From positions 2,232,001-2,296,000 of the forward strand of contig NZ_CP133721.1 in NCBI RefSeq assembly GCF_031326205.1: a stretch of DNA of 64,000 bases, in the 5' to 3' direction. The position numbers and the translations under genes were made by a program. The notes under the pieces are model-generated. The model searched no databases and was not told where the DNA came from. It was given only the letters and a program-made list of their open reading frames with translations. This stretch comes from Flavobacterium sp. 20NA77.7 (lineage in GTDB: Bacteria > Bacteroidota > Bacteroidia > Flavobacteriales > Flavobacteriaceae). Numbering within the stretch: position 1 is the stretch's first letter; the number at the start of each line of letters is the position of its first letter. Below are positions 1 to 9,300 of this stretch, one piece after another.

Positions 1-42
1 TAAAGTTATACATTACACTTGTTAGATGTACTCTCTCGAACC

Positions 43-72
43 AATAACCTCTATTTTTCTTTAGAGGTTATT
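43..72 (+). terminator. Rho-independent terminator of a gene upstream of the window
   Basis: An 11-bp perfect stem pairs 43-53 with 62-72 around an 8-nt loop and is followed by a T-rich stretch on the plus strand. No T-tract follows it on the minus strand, so it probably ends a plus-strand transcript that began before position 1. Confidence 0.55.
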
Positions 73-144
73 TTGTTTAAATAGATATACAATTACATCT
101 AACTCTTCATGTAGATTGTTAGACATTTCACTTATTAGGTGTAC

Positions 145-173
145 AAAAAAGCTGTCTTTCGACAGCTTTTTTT
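145..173. terminator. Bidirectional terminator
   Basis: GCTGTC at 151-156 pairs with GACAGC at 161-166. Six A precede the stem and seven T follow it, so it can work on both strands. On the minus strand it lies just past the 60-residue ORF at 222-404 and probably ends the adhesin-sprF-ompA transcript. Confidence 0.7.
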
Positions 174-221
174 ATTATGCCTAACTGTAATTTAGGACAT
201 ACATAATTATAACATGCTTAA

Positions 222-404
222 CTAATTATTTTTTAATTTCTCGATATCAATTGCAGGATATAAATTTTTTAGTATTGAATCCACATCAAAATGAGGTCGG
301 TTTTCTTTTAGCTTTAGTAAATTTTCATAAAACTTCTTAATCTCTTTATAATTATAAGAAGAATCATCTTTTTTCTTGGACTTAAAAAACGAAAACCATT
401 TCAT
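222..404 (-). CDS. Small hypothetical protein after the first OmpA gene
   Basis: This 60-residue ORF starts 9 bp after the stop of the OmpA gene, on the same strand, and a bidirectional terminator follows it. It therefore looks like the last cistron of the adhesin operon. The N-terminus is basic (MKWFSFFKSKKK) and the rest is charged, with no signal peptide, transmembrane segment or cysteine. I do not recognise a family. The second adhesin module at 40-49 kb has no equivalent. It may be a real small cytoplasmic protein or a chance ORF; position is the main argument for it. Confidence 0.45.
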   Translation of the reverse strand: MKWFSFFKSKKKDDSSYNYKEIKKFYENLLKLKENRPHFDVDSILKNLYPAIDIEKLKNN

Positions 405-413
405 ACGCTCTTT

Positions 414-2327
414 TTAATTTGCCATAATGATAAACTCACTACGTCTGTTCTTTTGATGGTCTGATTCTGCACACAACACGCCATCTGCACAAACATTTAA
501 CAATTCTGTTTCTCCGTATCCTTTTGCTGTTAATCGCTCTGGTGCAATTCCTTTTGAAATTAACCAATCTCTTGTAGATTGAGCGCGTTTGTCCGACAAA
601 ACTTGGTTGTATTGATGAGTTTGACGGCTGTCTGTATGAGAACAAATAGCAATTTTCATTGTTGGATACTCATGCAACACTTCGGCAATTTTTGCTAATT
701 CTACCGTAGCATCTTCTCTAATATTCGATTTATCTAAATCGAAATAGATGATATCAATATTTAGTGCGCTACGCAAATCGTCGCCTACTTTAAGTGTTTT
801 TACTTGTTTGGTTAACGTTAACGTTGTCTTTGTTTGATCTGAAACCGCAACAGCTTCATTTGTCGCATAGGAAACACTCTCTGCTCTTACATAATATTGT
901 TGGTCTTTAGGTACGTTCTCAAAAATATAATTACCCATAGCATCTGTTTGTACTTCTGCTACTTTATTATATTTATTATCAAATAAAATTACTTTTCCTT
1001 GAATCACTTCTCCTGTAGATGCATCTGTTAGTTGACCTTGTATTTTAGTTGTTGTCTCTAATGCTTTTTTCTCTGTAAACGAATAAATATCATCAAATCC
1101 TAAATTGTCTTGTTTTCTGTTTGATGTAAAATAACCCGATTTTAATGTCGCATCTACAACATATCCAAAATCATCGCTTCCACTATTCACTGGTGCGCCT
1201 ACATTTTGTGGTTCGGTATAACTATTTTGAGCTGTTATTTCAGATACAAACACATCTAATCCGCCTAAACCTACATGTCCGTCTGATGCAAAATACAATT
1301 TGCTGTCCGCAGCAATAAAGGGAAATGTTTCTCTTCCTTCTGTGTTTATTGTTTTGCCTAAATTCTCTGGGGTACCAAAAGTTCCATTATTTCGTATAGC
1401 TACTTTAAAAATATCTGATTGACCAACAGTCCCCGGCATATTAGAAGCAAAATACAACGTTTTTTCATCTGTACTTAATGCAGGGTGTGCACAACTGTAT
1501 TCGTTACTATTAAAGGGTAACTCTTCTACTTTTGACCATTTTTTGCCGTCAAAAGTGGCTTTATATAATTTTAATAAAACAATCTTGTTTTGGTCTGTTT
1601 TAGTTCTTCCTTTAAAATAATTATTTCTCGTAAAATACATGGTCTTTCCGTCTTTTGTGAAAACGGGGGTTGACTCATTATAGGCTGAATTAATTTTACT
1701 GTTTAATAACTCGGGGGTTGAACTAGTTGACTTTAGAACATATAAATTGGTAAACGATTGATTCGTCCAACTGTGTTTTCTCTTAAATACTTTTGCTGTT
1801 TCTCTGGTAGATGAAAAAATCAATTGGTCTCCATTAATAGCTGTACCATAATCTGAATATTCAGAATTAAAACCTGCATTTTTAATTTCTTGACGTCCAG
1901 AGTTTTTCTTAATTTGTGCTTGGTAATCTTTGTTTTGTACAAACAAGGCTGCACGCGTATCTTTTGCTCCTTTTTGAACTAAGATAGTCATGATTTCATC
2001 TGCCTTTGTATAATCTCCTACTGATTTTAAACTCTGTGCATAACGGATAAAATATTCGGGTTCCAAATCTTGAGTTAACAAAAACAATTCGCCATACCAT
2101 TTTGCTGCTTCTTCTAAATTCGCCTGAAAATAATAAGCATTTGCTAACTTTTGAAATACTTCAACCGATTTATATCCTTTCTCAGCAACACGCTTATATA
2201 CCTTTACCGCATCAACGTAAGCTAAGTTGTCATAATTTTTAGTAGCTATTGCTACTTTCTTCTCTTGTGCAAAACCTACTGTTGTAATCAAAATTAGGCT
2301 CGCTGCAATTGTTGTTATTTTTTTCAT
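414..2327 (-). CDS. OmpA-family protein with TPR and PD40 propeller (adhesin module 1)
   Basis: This 637-residue outer-membrane-associated protein has a signal peptide (MKKITTIAASLILITTVGFAQ). TPR-like helices follow at about 25-120, WD40/PD40-type beta-propeller repeats at about 150-400 (for example GKTMYFTRN, EKTLYFASN), a carboxypeptidase regulatory-like domain at about 415-495, and a C-terminal OmpA domain from about 515 (IYFDLDKSNI, SHTDSR). The OmpA domain is known to bind peptidoglycan. A Cys pair (VCADGVLC) sits near the C-terminus and may form a disulfide. The gene starts 17 bp after the PorP/SprF stop in the operon adhesin > sprF-like > ompA. I infer that it anchors the surface complex to the cell wall. 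Its counterpart is at 40121-41983. Confidence 0.93.
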   Translation of the reverse strand: MKKITTIAASLILITTVGFAQEKKVAIATKNYDNLAYVDAVKVYKRVAEKGYKSVEVFQKLANAYYFQANLEEAAKWYGELFLLTQDLEPEYFIRYAQSLKSVGDYTKADEIMTILVQKGAKDTRAALFVQNKDYQAQIKKNSGRQEIKNAGFNSEYSDYGTAINGDQLIFSSTRETAKVFKRKHSWTNQSFTNLYVLKSTSSTPELLNSKINSAYNESTPVFTKDGKTMYFTRNNYFKGRTKTDQNKIVLLKLYKATFDGKKWSKVEELPFNSNEYSCAHPALSTDEKTLYFASNMPGTVGQSDIFKVAIRNNGTFGTPENLGKTINTEGRETFPFIAADSKLYFASDGHVGLGGLDVFVSEITAQNSYTEPQNVGAPVNSGSDDFGYVVDATLKSGYFTSNRKQDNLGFDDIYSFTEKKALETTTKIQGQLTDASTGEVIQGKVILFDNKYNKVAEVQTDAMGNYIFENVPKDQQYYVRAESVSYATNEAVAVSDQTKTTLTLTKQVKTLKVGDDLRSALNIDIIYFDLDKSNIREDATVELAKIAEVLHEYPTMKIAICSHTDSRQTHQYNQVLSDKRAQSTRDWLISKGIAPERLTAKGYGETELLNVCADGVLCAESDHQKNRRSEFIIMAN

Positions 2328-2343
2328 ATGTCTATTATCTGTC

Positions 2344-3279
2344 TTAGAAGAATCGTGGGGAAACTACATTATTTATTTTATTAAACAATTCGAAACGTAA
2401 AAACAGTTCATGCGAACCTGAATTGTAATTGGCTAATTTAGTTACTTCGCCATCATATCCATAACCTATAAACCAAGAATCTGAAAGTTGGAAACCTAAC
2501 ATCGCACTCATAGCAGCATTCCATCTGTAAGCAGCTCCTAAAACAATTTTTTCATTAAACATAAAATTTGCCGATAAATCAACCTGTAACGGAGCTCCTT
2601 GTACAACTTTTGTTAATACTGCTGGTTTAAATTTAAGGTCTTCATTAATGTCAAATACTTTACCTGCTATTAAATGGAAATGCATGCGTTCTGAAGCAAT
2701 CGAATTGGAATTAAATGTACCTTGTCCCTTATCAAAATGTTTGGTTTCCAAAATATTTGGAACAGATAAACCAATATACGTGTTCTCTGAATATAAAAAT
2801 AACCCCGCTCCTACATTTGGAGAAAATTTATTGTCTATATTATATTGTGCCAATGCATCACCTGGATTATAAATATGTAACTTACTAAAATCAACATTTA
2901 ATAAATTAGCCGTACCTCTTATACCAAAAGCTAACTTGTAGCGCTCAGACGCATCAATGGTATACGATACATCAGCCGAAATAGTAGACTCATCTGAAGG
3001 ACCAATTCTATCATTTAACACAGACAATCCCATGCCTAAATTTGAATTCTTTATAGGGGTATGTAAAGCCAAAGTATTTGTAACTGGTGCACCATCTAAA
3101 CCAACCCATTGTGTACGATGCAATCCAAAAATACTCATAGTTCCTCTTGAACCTGCATAAGCTGGATTGATGTTTAACGTGTTGTACATGTAATTTGTGT
3201 ATTGTGCGTCTTGTTGTGCCTGTACACTAACAACACTTAATACCATCAATACTAAACTATAAAAATACGTTTTTCTCAT
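2344..3279 (-). CDS. PorP/SprF family type IX secretion membrane protein (module 1)
   Basis: This 311-residue outer-membrane barrel has a signal peptide ending at VQAQQ and the family's N-terminal signature (DAQYTNYMYN, then NPAYAGSRG). Alternating beta-strands with aromatic ends run to a C-terminal phenylalanine (SPRFF). In Flavobacterium, SprF is needed for secretion and surface attachment of SprB, and its relatives serve proteins with type B C-terminal domains. The gene lies 55 bp after the giant adhesin, which ends in such a domain, so it is probably that adhesin's dedicated partner. A hairpin occupies the gap. It is paralogous to 42008-42928. Confidence 0.93.
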   Translation of the reverse strand: MRKTYFYSLVLMVLSVVSVQAQQDAQYTNYMYNTLNINPAYAGSRGTMSIFGLHRTQWVGLDGAPVTNTLALHTPIKNSNLGMGLSVLNDRIGPSDESTISADVSYTIDASERYKLAFGIRGTANLLNVDFSKLHIYNPGDALAQYNIDNKFSPNVGAGLFLYSENTYIGLSVPNILETKHFDKGQGTFNSNSIASERMHFHLIAGKVFDINEDLKFKPAVLTKVVQGAPLQVDLSANFMFNEKIVLGAAYRWNAAMSAMLGFQLSDSWFIGYGYDGEVTKLANYNSGSHELFLRFELFNKINNVVSPRFF

Positions 3280-3297
3280 TTTTATTTGTGATTTAGA

Positions 3298-3330
3298 AAA
3301 TAGGAGAAGAAACTAGTTCTCCTCCTATTT
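3298..3330 (-). other. Stem-loop between adhesin 1 and its sprF-like gene
   Basis: Fourteen bases at 3298-3311 pair with 3317-3330 around a 5-nt loop. On the minus-strand RNA the stem is complete, with one G-U pair. Only a short T-run (TTTTCT) follows, so this may be a weak terminator or an RNA-stability element. The second module has a hairpin at the same place (42950-42978). Confidence 0.6.
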
Positions 3331-3334
3331 CTTA

Positions 3335-6300
3335 TTATTTGTTAATATATAAATAACCTACTCGATGTTTTTCAACGCCTTGTGCATTTTTGTATTTCAA
3401 TACATACCAATACGCTCCTACTGGTAACTCTGCTGATTGTTGTATCGTTACACGTCCTTCTGAAATTCCTCTGAAGTATTTACCGTTTTGACCATAACCA
3501 TCTACTCCATAAACTTGAACGCCCCAACGATTGAATATCTCTAATGAATTTTCTGGATATAACTCAATGTTTCTTATCACAAACACATCATTGTCTCCAT
3601 CTCCATTTGGTGTTACTAAGTTAAATATTTCTAATTCATCTGATGATATTACACCTCCAACATTAAAATCATTTACTTCTAAATAATCTGGAATACCATT
3701 TCCATTAGGATCAAATGGTTGATTCGGGATTGGACCAATCTCTTCTCCATTTTTTAAGCCGTCTCCATCACAATCTCCATCTAAAAATTCTTGACTCAAT
3801 GGCAAAGTTGAATGTACCATAATTGCATCGCAACCCTCTGTTGGGTCTGTTCCATCAATAACCTCTGTGCCATCTAATACCCCGTCACCATCTGAATCTG
3901 GATCTAATGGATTTGTTCCTAAGCTTAGTTCTTGTGCATTAGTTAACCCGTCGTTATCACAATCTAAACTGTTCCAAGCAGTTGTTGGTGTAACTGTTTG
4001 ATGTGCCAAGACAAATGAACATGGATTTAATGGATTGGTTCCATCTGTTACTTCTGTACCGTCTTTAACGCCATCTCCATCTGAATCTGGATTTAATGGA
4101 TCTGTTCCTAAGTTTAGTTCTTGTGCATTAGTTAAACCATCATTATCACAATCATTAATAGGAAAATCAATACATTGACCTATAACTACCGTTGCAATTG
4201 CAGTATCACAATTTACTGGACTAGCTCCATTCTCACAAATTTGATATGTAACCGTATATGTGCCTGATGGAAGTCCTGCTGCTGCTGTAATAGTTCCGTT
4301 TGGATTTAATGTTAAGCCTGTTGGAACCGTTACACCTGTTAAGGTTACTTGGCCTGGATTCGTACCAATTACTACTGGCGAACCATTTAAAGTGTCATTA
4401 AGAACAGCTGATGGTGTTGAACCGCCAATTACTCCATTAAGTGGAACGCTACTATCATTCAATGCATCAATAACATTCGATACAATAACTGTAACTGTTG
4501 CAGTATCACAATTTACTGGATTAGCTCCATTCTCACAAATTTGATATGTAACCGTATATGTGCCTGATGGAAGTCCTGCTGCTACTGTAATAGTTCCGTT
4601 TGGATTTAATGTTAAGCCTGTTGGAACCGTTACACCTGTTAAGGTTACTTGGCCTGGATTCGTACCAATTACTACTGGCAAACCATTTAAAGTGTCATTA
4701 AGAACAACTGATGGTGTTGAACCGCCCGATACTATAGCAATTGGGGTGTCGTTCAATGCATCAATAACATTCGATACAATAACTGTAACTGTTACAGTAT
4801 CACAATTTACTGGACTAGCTCCATTCTCACAAATTTGATATGTAACCGTATATATGCCTGATGGAAGTCCTGCTGCTACTGTAATAGTTCCGTTTGGATT
4901 TAATGTTAAGCCTGTTGGAACCGTTACACCTGTTAAGGTTACTTGGCCTGGATTCGTACCAATTACTACTGGCAAACCATTTAAAGTGTCATTAAGAACA
5001 ACTGATGGTGTTGAACCGCCCGATACTATAGCAATTGGGGTGTCGTTCAATGCATCAATAACATTCGATACAATAACTGTAACTGTTGCAGTATCACAAT
5101 TTACTGGACTAGCTCCATTCTCACAAATTTGATATGTAACCGTATATATGCCTGATGGAAGTCCTGCTGCTACTGTAATAGTTCCGTTTGGATTTAATGT
5201 TAAGCCTGTTGGAACCGTTACACCTGTTAAGGTTACTTGGCCTGGATTCGTACCAATTACTACTGGCAAACCATTTAAAGTGTCATTAAGAACAACTGAT
5301 GGTGTTGAACCGCCCGATACTATAGCAATTGGGGTGTCGTTCAATGCATCAATAACATTCGATACAATAACTGTAACTGTTGCAGTATCACAATTTACTG
5401 GACTAGCTCCATTCTCACAAATTTGATATGTAACCGTATATGTGCCTGATGGAAGTCCTGCTGCTACTGTAATAGTTCCGTTTGGATTTAATATTAAGCC
5501 TGTTGGAACCGTTACACCTGTTAAGGTTACTTGGCCTGGATTCGTACCAATTACTACTGGCAAACCATTTAAAGTGTCATTAAGAACAACTGATGGTATT
5601 GAACCGCCCGATACTATAGCAATTGGGATGTCGTTCAATGCATCAATAACATTCGATACAATAACTGTAACTGTTACAGTATCACAATTTACTGGACTAG
5701 CTCCATTCTCACAAATTTGATATGTAACCGTATATATGCCTGATGGAAGTCCTGCTGCTACTGTAATAGTTCCGTTTGGATTTAATGTTAAGCCTGTTGG
5801 AACCGTTACACCTGTTAAGGTTACTTGGCCTGGATTCGTACCAATTACTACTGGCGAACCATTTAAAGTGTCATTAAGAACAACTGATGGTGTTGAACCG
5901 CCCGATACTATAGCAATTGGGGTGTCGTTCAATGCATCAATAACATTCGATACAATAATTGTTCGTGTTGCAGTAGCATTTGAACAGCCTCCTGTGCCTA
6001 TAACCGTGTAAGTAATGATTGCTGTGCCTGAAGCTACTCCTGTAATCACTCCTGTTGAAGCATTTACTGTAGCAATCGTTGTATCACTTGATGTCCAAGT
6101 TCCGCCACTAACTGTAGCTGTATATATTGTTGTGCTTCCAACCGAAACTGACTGTACACCTGATAATGTACCTGCTGATGGCGCAGCTGTAACTGTAACA
6201 GTTCGTGTTGCTGTTGCATTTGCACAACCTCCCGTACCTGTAACTGTATATGTAATCGTTGCGGTTCCTGCTGCTACTCCTGTAACTAATCCGTTAGCAT

Positions 6301-9300
6301 CAACTGTAGCTATAGTATTATCTGAACTTGACCATGTGCCATTTTGAACAATAGTTCTTCCTGTGGTCCAATTTGATGTTGTGCCTGTTAATGCAAAATT
6401 ATTTAGTGTACCGTTAGAAGGACTTCCTCCGTTGTAATTTGCACCACTTTGATCCGTTACCGTTGTAATGGAAGTGTTGGTTTGATTAGCAACACCCTGG
6501 TCAAATTTATATAATAATCTTAATTCTGATTGAGGTAATGCCAAAGCATCCATATTCGCTTGTATTTGAGCTTGAGTTCTTGCTGTAGACCAAATGCGGA
6601 ATTCACTAATCTTGGCACTCATTGTTACATTACTTCCCCAGTTGTCTTTACCAATGTAACAATTGTTTCTTATTGCATTTGGCGTACTTACTGTCCAATC
6701 ATTTGCAGATACCACTAAGGTACCGTTTACATAAACACCAGCAAATGTACCGTTTCTAACAGCGGCTAAATGTACCCATTGATTCAATGGAAGCGGTGTT
6801 GGGCTATTGATAAAATGACCTTGACCACTTGCATTATATATATTGAATCCTGGTTTACCATTTGTGGCTTCACTCAAAACGAATAATACGTTATTATTTG
6901 TAATACCATTACCAAAGTCAAATAGGCGTTGATAAAAATTATGAGCAGTTACATATACCCAACTTTCGATTGTAAAGGTATCATCATCAAAATACACTCC
7001 AGATGGAGCTGTTATATAATCATTATTTCCATCAAAATCTAATGCTGAACCAGTTATTGAAACACCTGGAGAACTATTAGTTGCAGTAAATGTTGTTGTT
7101 GAGCCAACGCAAATCGCTTGTGTGCCTGATAATGTACCTGCCGATGGCGCAGCTGTAACTGTAACAGTTCGTGTTGCTGTTGCATTTGCACAACCTCCCG
7201 TACCTGTAACTGTATACGTAATCGTTGCGGTTCCTGCTGCTACTCCTGTAATCACTCCTGTTGAAGCATTTACTGTAGCAATCGTTGTATCACTTGATGT
7301 CCAAGTTCCTCCACTAACTGTAGAGGCAAAAGTGGTAGTGTTACCAACACAAACAGCTTGTGTCCCTGATAATGTACCTGCCGATGGCGCAGCTGTAACT
7401 GTAACAGTTCGTGTTGCTGTTGCATTTGCACAACCTCCCGTACCTGTAACTGTATATGTAATCGTTGCGGTTCCTGCTGCTACTCCTGTAACTAATCCGT
7501 TAGCATCAACTGTAGCTATAGTATTATCTGAACTTGACCACGTGCCATTTTGAACAATAGTTCTTCCTGTGGTCCAATTTGATGTTGTGCCTGTTAATGC
7601 AAAATTATTTAGTGTACCGTTAGAAGGACTTCCTCCGTTGTAATTTGCACCACTTTGATCATTTACAGTAATTATTCCTGTATTTGTTTGATTGGCTATT
7701 CCTTGGTCAAATCTATAAAGCAATCTTAAATCTGCCTGAGGGGATGCTAAAGTGTTCATTGCTGCTAGAATTTGAGCTTGTGTTTTAGCAGAAGACCAAA
7801 TACGTAATTCCGCCATTTTTACATTAGCGGTTTGAACTCCCCAATTATCCTTGCCAACAAAACAATTATTTCTTATAATATTTTCGGTATTTATAGCCCA
7901 AGAATTACTAGACACAGTTAACACTCCATTAACGTATATTCCTGCAAATGAACCATTTCTAACTGCAGCAATATGTACCCACTCATTTAATGGCATAGGT
8001 GTAGGACTGATAATAAAATCTTGCTGTCCTGCAGCATTTATATTAACGAATCCAGGTTTACCACTAGTAGCTTCGCTTAAAATCAATACAACATTACTGT
8101 TATCTGGACCATTCCCAAAGTCTATAAATCTCTGATAAAATGCATGAGATTTGATATATACCCAGCCTTCTATTGTATAGGTGTTATCATCAAAATAAAC
8201 AGCTGAAGGAGCGCTTACATAATCGTCACTTCCGTCAAGATCTAATGCTGAACCAGTTATTGAAACACCTGGAGAACTATTAGTTGCAGTAAATGTTGTT
8301 GTGCTTCCAACACATACCGCCTGAGTACCCGATAATGTTCCTGCTGATGGTGCAGCTGTTACTGTCACTGTACGTGTAGCTGTTGCATCTGCACAACCAC
8401 CTGTACCTGTTACTGTATACGTAATCGTAGCTGTACCAGACGCTACTCCCGTAATCACTCCTGTTGAAGTATTTACTGAAGCAACTGTGGTATCACTCGA
8501 TGTCCAAGAACCTCCTGAAGTTGTAGAAGAAAAAGTTGTTGTGCTTCCAACACATACCGCCTGAGTACCCGATAATGTTCCTGCTGATGGTGCAGCTGTT
8601 ACTGTCACTGTACGTGTAGCTGTTGCATCTGCACAACCACCTGTACCTGTTACTGTATACGTAATCGTAGCTGTACCAGACGCTACTCCCGTAATCACTC
8701 CTGTTGAAGTATTTACTGAAGCAACTGTGGTATCACTCGATGTCCAAGAACCTCCTGAAGTTGTAGAAGAAAAAGTTGTTGTGCTTCCAACACAAACTGC
8801 TTGTGTGCCTGATAATGTACCTGCTGATGGTGAAGCAGTAACTGTTACTGTACGTGTAGCTGTTGCATCTGCACAACCACCTGTACCTGTTACTGTATAC
8901 GTAATCGTAGCAGTTTGACACATTTCTACTTGAAAATTCATGTCTCCGGGATAACCCACATTTAACGTGTGAAATGATTGTCCACCAGCATATGAATCCG
9001 TTAAACCTGTATAACCAGTCGAATAGTTGATTATTTCAAAAACATACTGCTGTCCCGCTACTAAAGCTGGAGCTGTTGGAAATTCAAAAGTTGCTAAATC
9101 TTGCCAATTAGTGAAAGAAGGCATATTTGTGGCAACATTAGATGTTGCTATAATAGTACCTCCAAATGCCGAAGCAAGAGTATTGCCATTATATGCACGG
9201 AGTACAAGCTGCGGTGAACCGGTAGGCCATAATGTTAATTTTATTTTTGATAAATTACCCGATGAAAGTGCTGTAAAAGATTGACCTATTTGATCACCTC

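Noticed and set aside
30..75. tRNA-like T-loop (GGTTCGAG on the minus strand)
   Set aside because: No matching T-stem, acceptor stem or anticodon arm could be built around it.
4190..5945. Possible CRISPR-like or satellite repeat
   Set aside because: The units are far too long, have no spacers and are in-frame parts of one long ORF.
4260..6347. Row of plus-strand ORFs of about 92 residues opposite the adhesin repeats
   Set aside because: They are antisense shadows that repeat because the coding repeats are 294 bp long. They lack start signals, and the minus strand has the clear protein.
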